Positions 33,680-42,597 of a stretch of DNA of 64,000 nt are shown in pieces. The notes under the pieces were generated by a model. The model did not search any database and was not told the origin of the DNA. It was given only the letters and a program-made list of their open reading frames with translations. Positions within the stretch are counted from its first letter, which is position 1. The number at the start of each line of letters is the position of its first letter. The stretch comes from JANXUR01 sp038229415 (GTDB lineage Bacteria; Acidobacteriota; Terriglobia; Terriglobales; Acidobacteriaceae): NCBI GenBank assembly GCA_038229415.1, contig JBBROM010000002.1, positions 124,001 through 188,000 on the forward strand. Direction: 5' to 3'. The translations under genes and the position numbers were made by a program.

Positions 33680-33775
33680 CGTGAGGAAAATGCAAGCGCT
33701 ATACGCACACGACGTAATCTTCACACCTCAGACCCAATCGCGTTTCCGACACCTCCGCCATGATAGCTTTTAGGG

Positions 33776-34378
33776 GTGATAGCGGAATCCCAACAAATCA
33801 TTGGCCTGTACCAGCGTCACGCTGAAGAGTTCGATCGGGTACGAGGCCATGATTTTTACGATCAATCGGCGATCGACCGATTTTTGGCCTGTTTGCAGCC
33901 TGGGGCTTCCATTCTCGATATCGGCTGTGGATCGGCTGAGCCCATAGGCCGGTATTGCATCGGGAAGGGCTTTAATGTCGCCGGTGTCGATTCCTCGCCT
34001 CCCCTTATTGCGATGTGCAAGTCTCGCTTCCCAGATCACGACTGGAAGGTTATGGACATGCGAGAGCTGGCACTCGACCAGCGTTTTGACGGGATTCTGG
34101 CATGGGACAGCTTCTTCCACCTTTGTCCAGAAGATCAACGCCTGATGTTCCCCATCTTTCGGAGGCATGCTGCACCCAAGGCAGTCTTAATGTTCACGAG
34201 TGGTCTCAGCCATGGGGAAGTACTCGGAACATTTCAGGGCGAACCGCTCTACCACGGAAGCTTGGATCAAGCCGAATACCGCGCGCTGCTACACGAGAAT
34301 GGATTTGAGGTCGTAACTCTCATCGTAGAGGACCCTAGCTGCGGACTTCACACGTTCTGGCTGGCAAGACTGGTATAG
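33776..34378 (+). CDS. class I SAM-dependent methyltransferase
   Basis: The SAM-binding motif I is SILDIGCGSAEPIGRYCI, the acidic loop is VAGVDSSPPLIAMCKSRFP, motif II region is VMDMRELAL and motif IV is ILAWDSFFHL. The C-terminal part (YHGSLDQAEYRALLHENGF then VEDPSCGLHTFWLAR) is typical of small-molecule methyltransferases related to UbiE/TehB-like enzymes. The start is GTG 33776 with AGGGG nearby. The substrate is unknown. Confidence 0.9.
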   Translation: MIAESQQIIGLYQRHAEEFDRVRGHDFYDQSAIDRFLACLQPGASILDIGCGSAEPIGRYCIGKGFNVAGVDSSPPLIAMCKSRFPDHDWKVMDMRELALDQRFDGILAWDSFFHLCPEDQRLMFPIFRRHAAPKAVLMFTSGLSHGEVLGTFQGEPLYHGSLDQAEYRALLHENGFEVVTLIVEDPSCGLHTFWLARLV

Positions 34379-34446
34379 ATCTTTCTTTACCAGTCCTTGA
34401 CGTAAAGGACGTCAAGCACTTTGGCGCACGGTTATCGGAGTGCGAT

Positions 34447-35271
34447 ATGGTGGAGATTCGGAGTGATATGCAGGTTAGCGTACTGATTTTCGGTTATCTC
34501 AAAGAAACGACGGGCCGGGCGGAAGCTACTATCTCCATGCCGGAAGGCAAGAGTGTGGGCGATTTGCTGGAGGCCTGCGCAACGATTTGGCCCGGTATTG
34601 AGCCCTATTACGACGTCATCGCTGTGGCGCTTAACGAGGAGTACGCCCAGCGCGATGCGGTGTTGCACGATGGCGACAAAGTAGCGCTGATTCCGCCGGT
34701 GAGCGGCGGGGCTCCGGATGCGCCGCCGGAATCCAACCCCACTTCAGATACAGAGCCGGCTGCCAATGCCGAAGCCGAAGCCGCCGAGTCCAAGCCTGCC
34801 GGAGCCGCGCTGCTGACCAACGATCCGATTGACACGCCGGGCGTGGTCGCGGTCATGAAGAAGGGAAGCGACGGCGCGGTGGTGATGTTTGAGGGCATCG
34901 TGCGCAACCAAACGCGCGGGCGGCAGACGCTCTACCTCGATTACGAAGCCTACGAAGAGATGGCACTGAAGCAGATTAGCGGACTAGTGCAGCAGGCGCT
35001 CAACGATTATGCAGTGCGCGGTGTGGCGCTGATTCATCGCCTGGGCCGCATGGAAATTGGCGAAACCAGTGTGCTCATTGTGGTGGCGTCGGCGCATCGC
35101 GGACCGGCGTACGAGGCCAGCCGCTGGCTGATTGACACGCTGAAAAAGACGGTGCCCATCTGGAAGAAGGAGTATTTTGTGGATGGCGCGGTCTGGGCCG
35201 ATGGCGAGCCTTTTCCTGCGGAAATTTCGCGTGCCGGGGTTGCGGCCGAACCCGAAGGTGCATCCAACTGA
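34447..35271 (+). CDS. MoaD-MoaE fusion, molybdopterin synthase in one chain
   Basis: Molybdopterin synthase adds two sulphurs to precursor Z. Residues 8-88 are a ubiquitin-like MoaD (VSVLIFGYLKETTGR ... VALIPPVSGG, the diglycine at 87-88). A roughly 30-residue Ala/Pro/Glu-rich linker follows. Residues about 120-262 are MoaE (GAVVMFEGIVRNQTRGR, AHRGPAYEASRWLID, and the active-site lysines of LKKTVPIWKKEYF at 232-244). MoaD normally acts through a free C-terminal Gly-Gly thiocarboxylate, so here the diglycine is internal. Mycobacterial MoaX, a similar fusion, is cleaved after the Gly-Gly. GGAG precedes ATG 34447. No other moa gene is in the window. Confidence 0.9.
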   Translation: MVEIRSDMQVSVLIFGYLKETTGRAEATISMPEGKSVGDLLEACATIWPGIEPYYDVIAVALNEEYAQRDAVLHDGDKVALIPPVSGGAPDAPPESNPTSDTEPAANAEAEAAESKPAGAALLTNDPIDTPGVVAVMKKGSDGAVVMFEGIVRNQTRGRQTLYLDYEAYEEMALKQISGLVQQALNDYAVRGVALIHRLGRMEIGETSVLIVVASAHRGPAYEASRWLIDTLKKTVPIWKKEYFVDGAVWADGEPFPAEISRAGVAAEPEGASN

Positions 35272-35275
35272 TCTC

Positions 35276-36304
35276 ATGACCTTTCGTTGCATTCCACCCA
35301 TTCTTGCGCTTACGTGCCGAGCGACCGTGGCGGGCGTTATGGCGCTTTCGGTGTGTCCGAGTCCACTTGCGCAAAATGCGCCTGCTGATCCTCCGCCCGC
35401 GTCCGACGGATGGAAGAAATTCAGCAAGCCGCCCGCCGCCACACCTGCGCCGGATGCAGAAACTACCACCCTCAAGGTGGACGTAAAGCTTGTGAGCGTG
35501 TTCGCCACCGTGGTGGACGCGCATGGCGGGCCGGTGGCGGGGCTAGCGAAAGAAAACTTTACCATCGCGGAAGATGGCCGTGAGCAGAAGATTGCGGTGT
35601 TCGAGCGCGAATCGGCGCTGCCGCTTTCGATTGTTCTTTCACTCGACACCAGCGGCAGTACGCGCAAAGATTTGCCTCTGGAGGTACAGTCGGCGCGTAG
35701 GTTTTCCCATGCCGTGTTGCGTCCGCAAGATGTGCTTTCCGTCTACATGTTCAGCGAAATTGTGGACGAGGTGGTGCCGTTCACCCCAAGCCTGAAAGAA
35801 ATTGACCATGGACTTGACCGGATCCGCTTTGGGTCCGCGACGGCGCTGTTCGATGCCGTGATGCTGGGGTCAAATGCGCTGCTGGATCGTCGCGGACGCA
35901 AGGTGATGGTGGTGATTACGGACGGCGGCGATACGGCGAGCCGGGCGGACTATCCGCAAGCACTGCGCGCCGCGCAGGAGGCGGAGGCGATTATTTACAG
36001 CATCATCGTGGTGCCGGTGGAGGCAAACGCGGGCCGCGAACTGGGCGGCGAGCATGCTCTGATTCAGCTCTCCGAAGACACTGGCGGCAAGCACTACTAC
36101 GCGTCCTCCGCGATAGGCCTCGATGCTGCCTTCCGCCAGATCAGCGACGAGTTGCGAACGCAGTACTTGATTGGCTACTATCCCTCGCAAAAACTCACCG
36201 ACTCAGAGTTTCGGCGCATTCAAGTGAAGGTGCAATCTCCGAATGCGCCACCGGGCATGCAGGTGCGCTACCGTGCGGGGTATTACACTTCAGCGTCGCG
36301 CTAG
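35276..36304 (+). CDS. secreted VWA-domain protein, acidobacterial VWFA-related type
   Basis: I chose ATG 35276, four bases after the moaDE stop, because it gives a signal peptide ending SPLAQ; the frame is open upstream. A proline/alanine-rich stretch precedes TTLKVDVKLVSVFATVVDAHGGPVAGL, the standard lead-in of the acidobacterial VWFA-related family. The MIDAS metal site is DTSGSTRKD with Thr in GSATALFDAV and Asp in VITDGGDTAS. The C-terminal part, RTQYLIGYYPSQKLTD and YRAGYYT, is family-typical. The role is unknown; surface adhesion or complex assembly are suggested by the fold. Confidence 0.9.
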   Translation: MTFRCIPPILALTCRATVAGVMALSVCPSPLAQNAPADPPPASDGWKKFSKPPAATPAPDAETTTLKVDVKLVSVFATVVDAHGGPVAGLAKENFTIAEDGREQKIAVFERESALPLSIVLSLDTSGSTRKDLPLEVQSARRFSHAVLRPQDVLSVYMFSEIVDEVVPFTPSLKEIDHGLDRIRFGSATALFDAVMLGSNALLDRRGRKVMVVITDGGDTASRADYPQALRAAQEAEAIIYSIIVVPVEANAGRELGGEHALIQLSEDTGGKHYYASSAIGLDAAFRQISDELRTQYLIGYYPSQKLTDSEFRRIQVKVQSPNAPPGMQVRYRAGYYTSASR

Positions 36305-36460
36305 TTCGCACAAAATTGCCCACAGGTAAAAATTACAACGTAGACTGCGCCTTGCGAGTTGGGACAAGCCCGCTCGCGCTGATATGCTCATGGGAATCCT
36401 TCTCTAGCGCATAGTTCGTTTGCACCGACGCAAAGAGAGGCGGTCTCTTGAGAGGTTTCC

Positions 36461-39400
36461 ATGCGCAAATTACTATCTGGAGTTCGCATTCATGCGGTGC
36501 CACGCACCTTGTTGATGCTGGTTGCAATGATGTGCCTGCTGTGTGCGACTACGGTGTCGGCGCAAACCACGGCGTCCAGCGGCAGCATTCAAGGCACCGT
36601 CACCGATCAGAGTGGTGCGGCGGTTCCGGGCGCTCAGGTCACCATCTCCAACAAGGCCAACGGACAAACCATCCACCTTACGAGTGGGCCGACGGGAGCC
36701 TATTCCACGGGTTCGTTGCAGCCGGGGGAATATGAGGTGCGCGTACAAGCCAAGGGATTCTCTACCGCGAGCCTGCCGCTGGTGGTACAGGTGGGCACCA
36801 CGTCGCCGGGCAACGTCAAGCTGGCGATTGGTCAGCAGAGCGAAGTGATGGAAGTGCAGTCGTCGGTAGAACGCGTGAACACCGAGCAGACTACCGTGCA
36901 AGGCGTGATCTCCGGCGAGCAGATTGACCAGTTGCCGATCAACGGGCGCAACTTTCTCGACGCGGCGCAACTTGAACCGGGTGTGCAGATTCAGGATGGC
37001 GGCAACTTCGACCCGACGAAAAATGGATTCACGGCGATTTCGGTTGGTGGCCGCGCAGGTCGCACCACGCGCATTGAAGTGGACGGTATTGACATCAGCG
37101 ACGAGACGGTCGGCACCACCACGCAGAACATTCCGCAAGATGCCATTCAGGAGTTCCAGATCGGCCAATCGAACCTGGATATTTCCAGCGAGCTGACTTC
37201 CTCTGGTGCGGTAAACGTAGCCACGCGCTCGGGCAGCAATAGTTGGCACGGCGACACTTTCTATGATTTCCGCCATCACTCGCTTAACGCGCGGCTGCCA
37301 GGGGGTGTGGATAGCCCCTTCCAGCGTCAGCAATATGGCGGCCGGCTCGGCGGGCCGATTATCAAGGATAAGCTGTTCTTCTTTCTGACTGGCGAACGCA
37401 CACAGCAAGCATTGGCACAACCAGTCATTCCGCTGGCACCGTTTACTGCGCTGACAGGGAGCTACAAATCGCCCTATCGGTCGAAGAACTTGCTGGCCAA
37501 GTTGGATTACGAACTGCCTCGCGGCGCGCACCTTTTCTATCGTTTCTCCTACGACAACAACCTGAACACGGCGTCTTTCGTATCCAATACCTACAATCCG
37601 TTCGTGAACCAGGACAATACTCCAGCGCATGTGGTCGGCCTTGACTTCACCACGGGCAGCTACACCCACGCGATTCGCTTTGGCTTCAGCAAATTCCAAA
37701 ACCATATTGGAGACGGCGTAACGGGCTCCGGCATTTTGGACCCCGCTCCCGGAGTCTTGCTGGCGATCGGATCCGATCCCGTCTGCCTGACTGGAGGCGC
37801 AGATCAGTTCTGTTCCGGGCCCAACGTGCTGGCTCCGCAGGCGACGTTCCAGCAGAACACGCAGTTCAAGTACGACGGGTCCAAGATTTGGCGTAGCCAT
37901 GTGTTCCGTTATGGCGTCGGCTTTAACAGGATTCAGGGCGGCGGGCTGGCAAACTTCTTCGGAGTCGCGCCAGCAGTCAGCAGCTCGGTAACGGACACCC
38001 TTGCGCCGGGCCTCGACGCCACGAACCCGGCCAACTATCCGGTGGATCTGGTGATTCTGGGGAATGGCCAGGGATTCTTTACCGAAAAGCCAGGCTTCGG
38101 GTATCCGGGAGGCGGACAGCAGGACAACCGCTTCCAGTTTTATATCGGCGATACCTGGAAGCTGCGCCCGAACTTCAGCGTGAACTTTGGCTTGCGTTAC
38201 AACCGTGACACTGGGCGGGTGGACTCAGACTTGGCTCCGATTCCTTGTTCTGATCTGAATCCAGGACTCGGCACTTGCACCGGCAACATTCTTGACTTGT
38301 GGCAATCGGGCCTCAGTGCGCGAGTGCGCAATCCCGGAACGAACTTTGGACCGCAACTGGGCTTTGCATGGGATCCCGCCAGCAACGGCAAGACCGTACT
38401 GCGAGCTGGCGCGGGCATCTACTACGAGAATGTTGTGTTCAATAACAGCCTGTTTGACCGCCCGCCCAAGTTGACCAAGGGATTGTTCAACGGTCAGGGC
38501 GTGGTTTGCAGTGGTGCGGGATCGCTCGCACTGCCCGATGGAACCTCGGTTTCAAGCATTGACGGTCTCGACATTGCAACGCAAATTTGCGGGCAGCCTG
38601 TGGGGACGGTTTCCACAGCACTCGCCGACTTGCAAAAACTTTACCAGCAGGTGACGGCAACGGTCGGAGCGCAGTCGAACGGTGGATTCATCGGCAACAC
38701 GCTGACCGCGGGCACGGCGAGTGGCTACAGCATCTTTGCACCGAACTACCAGACGCCGCGCTCGATTCAGATGAATATCGGCATTCAGCAGGAGTTGCGG
38801 CCGGGTGTTGTGTTCAGCGCTGACTTCATCCGCAATGTTGGGTTGCACTACCTGCAGGCTGTGGATGTGAACCACGTGGGCGATGCCAGCTACCTGAACG
38901 TGGCAGCGGCGCAGAATGCCATTGCCAATACGTTAGCCGCCTGTGGTGTGGCTTCGATTGACGCAGGGCTGGCATCGGGATGTCCCAGCATTCCAGATGC
39001 GAACGGTCATCCAACTGCACTGAAGATTGGCAACTTCCAAGGCAATCTGCTGGATACGGGCGACGGCCCGTTAAGCGGATTCCCGGCGGTTGCCTTCGGC
39101 CTTACGCCCGACACGGGTGTAGCCTTCCCGGGCAAGAATGCAAACCTCGGGCAGTTGCTGGTGAACTACTCTTCGGGCCGTTCCGTGTACAACGGTCTGC
39201 AACTTGCGCTGAAGGCCAGTGGCATCAAGAATCCAGTACGCGGTATTCGCAACTCCAGTTTGCAGGTGGCGTATTCGTTCTCCAACTTCAAGAGCCAGAA
39301 TGGAGATCAGGACTTCGTCAACAATGCCAATGACTTCAACAATGCAGGCAAGTACTTCGGGCACAGCGCGCTGGATCGCACCCATCAAATCTCATTCGGT

Positions 39401-40060
39401 GGCGTGGTTGAATTGCCAGCACATGTCCGCATCGGCTTTACCGCGCACTTCAACTCGCCGCTCTCGGCAACCCTACGGCTGCCGGGTGGCAGCATTTTCA
39501 CCTCTGACCTGACGGGCGATGGCACCGGCTCGGGTGATCCACGGTTGAACCAGGGCGACATTCTGCCCGGAACCAATCTCGGTTCATTCAGCCACGAGGT
39601 CAGCAGCGTAGGCCAGTTGAATCAATTGGTCAACGTATTCAACGGAACCACGGCTTACCACGCGACGCCAGCCGGGCAGTCGTTGATTAGCAATGGGCTG
39701 TTTACGCTGAGTCAGTTGCAAAGGCTGGATGGTGTGGTGCAGCCAATCGCTCTGGCGCCGGCAAATCAAGCCACGCTGGGCTGGGTGAAGGACGCCGCCC
39801 TACGTGCGAGCTGGGTGCTGAAGTTCCGCGACCGGGTGGAAGTGGAGCCGGGCGTGTCGCTCTACAACATCTTCAACTTTGCCAACTTTGATTCGCCGGC
39901 GAATCTGTTGAGCGGCGTGTTGGATGGAACGCAAGGTTCGCTAAATGGGACGGCGAATACGATTGCGGGCAAAGCAAGCAACCGGATTGGCCCGGGGTCG
40001 GGCGTATTCGCCAGTGGAGCGCCGAGGCAGATCGAGTTCAGCATGAAGATCAGCTTCTAG
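36461..40060 (+). CDS. TonB-dependent receptor, Oar-like, with carboxypeptidase-regulatory N-terminal domain (receptor 1)
   Basis: A 1199-residue outer-membrane protein. The signal peptide ends VSAQ. An Ig-like carboxypeptidase-regulatory domain follows (SIQGTVTDQSGAAVPGAQVTI ... LQPGEYEVRVQAKGF). The plug domain has QLPINGRNFLDAAQLEPGVQ and the barrel follows with aromatic-rich strands such as WHGDTFYDFRHHSLNAR. It ends in Phe (FSMKISF) as outer-membrane barrels do. Such Oar-like receptors are expanded in Acidobacteriota and are thought to import large organic ligands such as oligosaccharides. It is monocistronic with a strong terminator. Confidence 0.95.
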   Translation: MRKLLSGVRIHAVPRTLLMLVAMMCLLCATTVSAQTTASSGSIQGTVTDQSGAAVPGAQVTISNKANGQTIHLTSGPTGAYSTGSLQPGEYEVRVQAKGFSTASLPLVVQVGTTSPGNVKLAIGQQSEVMEVQSSVERVNTEQTTVQGVISGEQIDQLPINGRNFLDAAQLEPGVQIQDGGNFDPTKNGFTAISVGGRAGRTTRIEVDGIDISDETVGTTTQNIPQDAIQEFQIGQSNLDISSELTSSGAVNVATRSGSNSWHGDTFYDFRHHSLNARLPGGVDSPFQRQQYGGRLGGPIIKDKLFFFLTGERTQQALAQPVIPLAPFTALTGSYKSPYRSKNLLAKLDYELPRGAHLFYRFSYDNNLNTASFVSNTYNPFVNQDNTPAHVVGLDFTTGSYTHAIRFGFSKFQNHIGDGVTGSGILDPAPGVLLAIGSDPVCLTGGADQFCSGPNVLAPQATFQQNTQFKYDGSKIWRSHVFRYGVGFNRIQGGGLANFFGVAPAVSSSVTDTLAPGLDATNPANYPVDLVILGNGQGFFTEKPGFGYPGGGQQDNRFQFYIGDTWKLRPNFSVNFGLRYNRDTGRVDSDLAPIPCSDLNPGLGTCTGNILDLWQSGLSARVRNPGTNFGPQLGFAWDPASNGKTVLRAGAGIYYENVVFNNSLFDRPPKLTKGLFNGQGVVCSGAGSLALPDGTSVSSIDGLDIATQICGQPVGTVSTALADLQKLYQQVTATVGAQSNGGFIGNTLTAGTASGYSIFAPNYQTPRSIQMNIGIQQELRPGVVFSADFIRNVGLHYLQAVDVNHVGDASYLNVAAAQNAIANTLAACGVASIDAGLASGCPSIPDANGHPTALKIGNFQGNLLDTGDGPLSGFPAVAFGLTPDTGVAFPGKNANLGQLLVNYSSGRSVYNGLQLALKASGIKNPVRGIRNSSLQVAYSFSNFKSQNGDQDFVNNANDFNNAGKYFGHSALDRTHQISFGGVVELPAHVRIGFTAHFNSPLSATLRLPGGSIFTSDLTGDGTGSGDPRLNQGDILPGTNLGSFSHEVSSVGQLNQLVNVFNGTTAYHATPAGQSLISNGLFTLSQLQRLDGVVQPIALAPANQATLGWVKDAALRASWVLKFRDRVEVEPGVSLYNIFNFANFDSPANLLSGVLDGTQGSLNGTANTIAGKASNRIGPGSGVFASGAPRQIEFSMKISF

Positions 40061-40080
40061 GCGTACCGGGGCAGGATCGA

Positions 40081-40104
40081 GGGCGGCGGGCTTGCCCGCC
40101 GCCC
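40081..40104 (+). terminator. intrinsic terminator of receptor 1
   Basis: A perfect 10-bp stem (GGGCGGCGGG / CCCGCCGCCC) with a CTTG loop, followed by TATTTCTTTA, begins 20 bases after the receptor stop codon. Confidence 0.85.
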
Positions 40105-40158
40105 TATTTCTTTATGGATTTTCTTGTCCAGCCACCCTGCATTGTAGAATCGTGGCAT

Positions 40159-40431
40159 ATGCCGCCCAAACCTCCCAGCCCGTCCGCCCCCCGCAAGGCC
40201 AAGACCCCGCCTCCAGCGGAAACGTTTGAAGAGGTAGCCTACCTGCGCGATATCGGGGAGAAGCAGAAGACCGTCACTGTGAAACTGGCGGATGGGGAAA
40301 TGGTAAGCGGCTGGATCGAGTACTACGACCGCGACATGATCCGCCTGACCCGCGAAGGCGCGCCCAACCTGTTCATTTATAAGCACGAGATCATGTACAT
40401 CCAGGAAGATGCAGTGCGGCGGGCGAAGTGA
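40159..40431 (+). CDS. Hfq-like Sm-fold protein with proline-rich N-terminal tail
   Basis: Residues about 25-85 fit an Sm fold: VAYLRDIGEKQKTVTVKLADGEMVSGWIEYYD (Sm1) and NLFIYKHEIMYIQED, whose YKHEI matches the Sm2 YKHAI signature of bacterial Hfq. The family acts as an RNA chaperone pairing small RNAs with mRNAs. Differences from enterobacterial Hfq are a proline/lysine-rich tail of about 20 residues (PPKPPSPSAPRKAKTPPP) and the absence of the usual QDPFLN proximal-face start. Start ATG 40159 is preferred; the frame is open to 40114. The stop overlaps the next gene start (GTGA), so the phosphatase is translationally coupled. Confidence 0.75.
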   Translation: MPPKPPSPSAPRKAKTPPPAETFEEVAYLRDIGEKQKTVTVKLADGEMVSGWIEYYDRDMIRLTREGAPNLFIYKHEIMYIQEDAVRRAK

Positions 40432-41306
40432 GTGAATTGAGTCAATTGAACGAAATGAGCGCAAGTCTGCCTCCTGCGAATCTGCTGAGCATCACCGAGC
40501 GCATCGCACGCGAAGCAGGAGCAGTGCTGATGGGCTACTTCCGCCAGAACGTGCGTATCGAGTACAAGGGCGAGGCCGATCTGGTCACGGTGGCCGACCG
40601 CACGTCGGAGGCGCTGATTACCGAGCGGTTGCGCGAGCACTTTCCAACACACGACATTCTGGGCGAAGAGAGTGGGCTTTCGGGCAGCTCGAGCGAATAC
40701 CGCTGGTATGTGGATCCGCTGGACGGGACCACGAATTTCGCGCACGGATATCCGGCGTTTTGCGTTTCCATGGGCTTGGAGTTTCAGGGTGAACGTATTG
40801 CAGGCGTCATCTACGACCCTACGCGCGACGAGATGTTCGCGGCGGAAAAGGGCCAAGGTGCGACGCTGAACGGCGCGCCGATTCAGGTCTCGCAAACGGC
40901 AAGTTTGGCGGAGAGTCTGCTGGCGACTGGCTTCCCCAGCAAAAAGCGGCACCAGAATCCGAACATCCACTTTTATCATCAGCTTTCGCTGAAGACGCAT
41001 GGAGTCCGCCGCGCTGGTTCGGCTGCGCTCGATCTGGCTTCCGTGGCCTGCGGACGCTTTCAAGGCTTTTGGGAGTTCAACCTGAACCCGTGGGACACCG
41101 CCGCTGGCGTGCTGATTGTGCAGGAGGCAGGCGGAACGGTGACGGGCTTTCGCGGCCAGCCCTTTGAAATTGCCAGCAAAGAAGTGATGGCGACCAATGG
41201 CCTGATCCACGAAGCGCTGCTGGGCGAATTCGCCGCGATTTTCGCGGGTCGGGATCTGGGGCCATTGGCCAGCCCGGTGGAGTACGCCAAGCAGGGCGGA
41301 TTCTGA
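40428..41306 (+). CDS. inositol monophosphatase family protein
   Basis: A Mg-dependent phosphatase of the SuhB/IMPase group. The metal-binding motifs are GEESG in HDILGEESGLSG, DPLDGTTNFAHGYP, and NPWDTAAGVLIVQEAGG at the C-terminal side. The 292-residue length is normal. The start GTG 40428 overlaps the Hfq-like stop; internal ATGs such as that of MSASLPPANLL are alternatives. SuhB in other bacteria also acts in rRNA antitermination, and pairing with an RNA chaperone gene here makes an RNA-linked role worth considering, though this is inference. Confidence 0.9.
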   Translation: MSELSQLNEMSASLPPANLLSITERIAREAGAVLMGYFRQNVRIEYKGEADLVTVADRTSEALITERLREHFPTHDILGEESGLSGSSSEYRWYVDPLDGTTNFAHGYPAFCVSMGLEFQGERIAGVIYDPTRDEMFAAEKGQGATLNGAPIQVSQTASLAESLLATGFPSKKRHQNPNIHFYHQLSLKTHGVRRAGSAALDLASVACGRFQGFWEFNLNPWDTAAGVLIVQEAGGTVTGFRGQPFEIASKEVMATNGLIHEALLGEFAAIFAGRDLGPLASPVEYAKQGGF

Positions 41307-41408
41307 GCTACGCCCCCGGGGCTGGATCACAGGTCGGGTTCCTGAAACTTTCTGGTAAACTGTTGAGTCACAGCACTATGCATTTTTTCTCTGGAGAAAT
41401 AGAACGCA

Positions 41409-41669
41409 ATGGCATACGTAATCGCTGAACCTTGCATTGGCACCAAAGACGCAGCCTGTGTGGATGCCTGCCCGGTGGATTGCATCCACCCCAAGAAAGA
41501 CGAAAAGGATTTTGAAGGCGTGAAGCAGCTCTACATTGATCCGGTGGAGTGCATTGATTGTGGCGCATGTGTGCCTGTTTGCCCGGTGTCTGCCATTTTC
41601 GCCGAGGACGACCTGCCTGCCAAGTGGCACGAGTACACCGCGATCAACGCCAAGCATTTCGGGCGGTAG
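41409..41669 (+). CDS. seven-iron ferredoxin, FdxA-like
   Basis: A small electron carrier. The first cluster site is CIGTKDAACVDACPVDC, with the widened C-x7-C-x3-C spacing of a [3Fe-4S] centre. The second is CIDCGACVPVCPVSAIF, a standard [4Fe-4S] CxxCxxC motif. The starting segment AYVIAEPCIGTKDAAC is close to actinobacterial FdxA. Length is 86 residues. GGAGAAATAG lies about 10 bases before ATG. It is followed by a clear terminator, so it is monocistronic. Confidence 0.93.
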   Translation: MAYVIAEPCIGTKDAACVDACPVDCIHPKKDEKDFEGVKQLYIDPVECIDCGACVPVCPVSAIFAEDDLPAKWHEYTAINAKHFGR

Positions 41670-41736
41670 CACAGCAGTTTTCTGGTTGAGAGTTGCGCGT
41701 TGAGAATTCTGCTTCCACCGAAAGAGATTAGCTTTG

Positions 41737-41764
41737 AGGCGCACACCAGAAACGGTGTGCGCCT
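41737..41764 (+). terminator. intrinsic terminator after ferredoxin
   Basis: An 11-bp perfect stem (AGGCGCACACC / GGTGTGCGCCT) with a six-base AGAAAC loop is followed by TTACTTT, about 70 bases after the ferredoxin stop. Confidence 0.8.
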
Positions 41765-41832
41765 TTACTTTAGGTGCTGATTCGGCTCCAAGCGTATTGG
41801 GCCATTTACAATCAAGTTTTCCGTGATCGCCC

Positions 41833-42585
41833 ATGCCACTGAAGGAATCGGAAGCGATCGTGCTTCGCACCTATCCTCTGCGTGAGGCAGATTTGCTGGT
41901 GACGCTGTTCACCCGAGTGGAAGGCAAAGTGCGCGGGGTGGCGCGGTCGGCGAAAAAGTCGCGCAAGCGTTTTGGCGGAGCGCTGGAGCCGCTGACGCTG
42001 GTGCGAGCGTACTACGAGGATCGCGAAGGGCGCGAACTGGCCCGGCTGGATGCGTGCGAGGTGATCGAGTCGCCGCTGTTGGCGGAGGTGACGTATCCGC
42101 GAGCGGTGGCCTTGGCGCATGTGGGCGAGCTGCTCGATGACCTGATGCCTGACCGCGAGGCCAATGACGCGATCTTTCGGCTGGCGGTAGCGACGCTGAA
42201 GCATCTGGAAACAGACGCGATCTGGATGCCGTTGACGTATTTTGATCTGTGGCTGACGCGGCTGGTGGGCTTTATGCCAGACCTCGCGGAGTGTGTAAAG
42301 TGCGGCACGTCGTTCGATGGTTCCGCGGGGCGCAAGGCGTACTTTCATGCACTGGCTGATGGGCTGCGTTGCAGCGAGCACAAGCGGGTGGCGTCATCGG
42401 AGCTGACGCCGGAATCGCGGCGCATTGCGGCGGAGATGTTTCGGGCACCGCTACCCAAGTTTGCCGGGATTACTTGGCCGAAGGCGGTGGCGGCAGACTT
42501 ACGCAAGTTACTGGTGCAGACGCTGGAGCGGCATCTCGACAAGAACTTGAATACGGTTGCGATGCTGGATAAGTTGCCGGGGTGA
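41833..42585 (+). CDS. recO: DNA repair protein RecO
   Basis: RecO works with RecF and RecR to load RecA at gaps. The N-terminal OB-fold segment is SEAIVLRTYPLREADLLVTLFTRVEGKVRGVARSAKKS (given in part as VLRTYPLREADLLVTLFT), and the middle is helical. A Cys motif, CVKCG ... LRCSEH, matches the zinc-binding site of many RecO proteins. The 250-residue length is normal. It is followed by a small unknown gene and then glyQ-glyS; recO next to glyQS is a common order. Confidence 0.94.
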   Translation: MPLKESEAIVLRTYPLREADLLVTLFTRVEGKVRGVARSAKKSRKRFGGALEPLTLVRAYYEDREGRELARLDACEVIESPLLAEVTYPRAVALAHVGELLDDLMPDREANDAIFRLAVATLKHLETDAIWMPLTYFDLWLTRLVGFMPDLAECVKCGTSFDGSAGRKAYFHALADGLRCSEHKRVASSELTPESRRIAAEMFRAPLPKFAGITWPKAVAADLRKLLVQTLERHLDKNLNTVAMLDKLPG

Positions 42586-42597
42586 GAGTGTGGTGGT

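Noticed and set aside
36473..37900. 475-codon minus-strand ORF in receptor 1
   Set aside because: It overlaps a convincing TonB-dependent receptor and reads as low-complexity Arg/Ala/Val-rich shadow.
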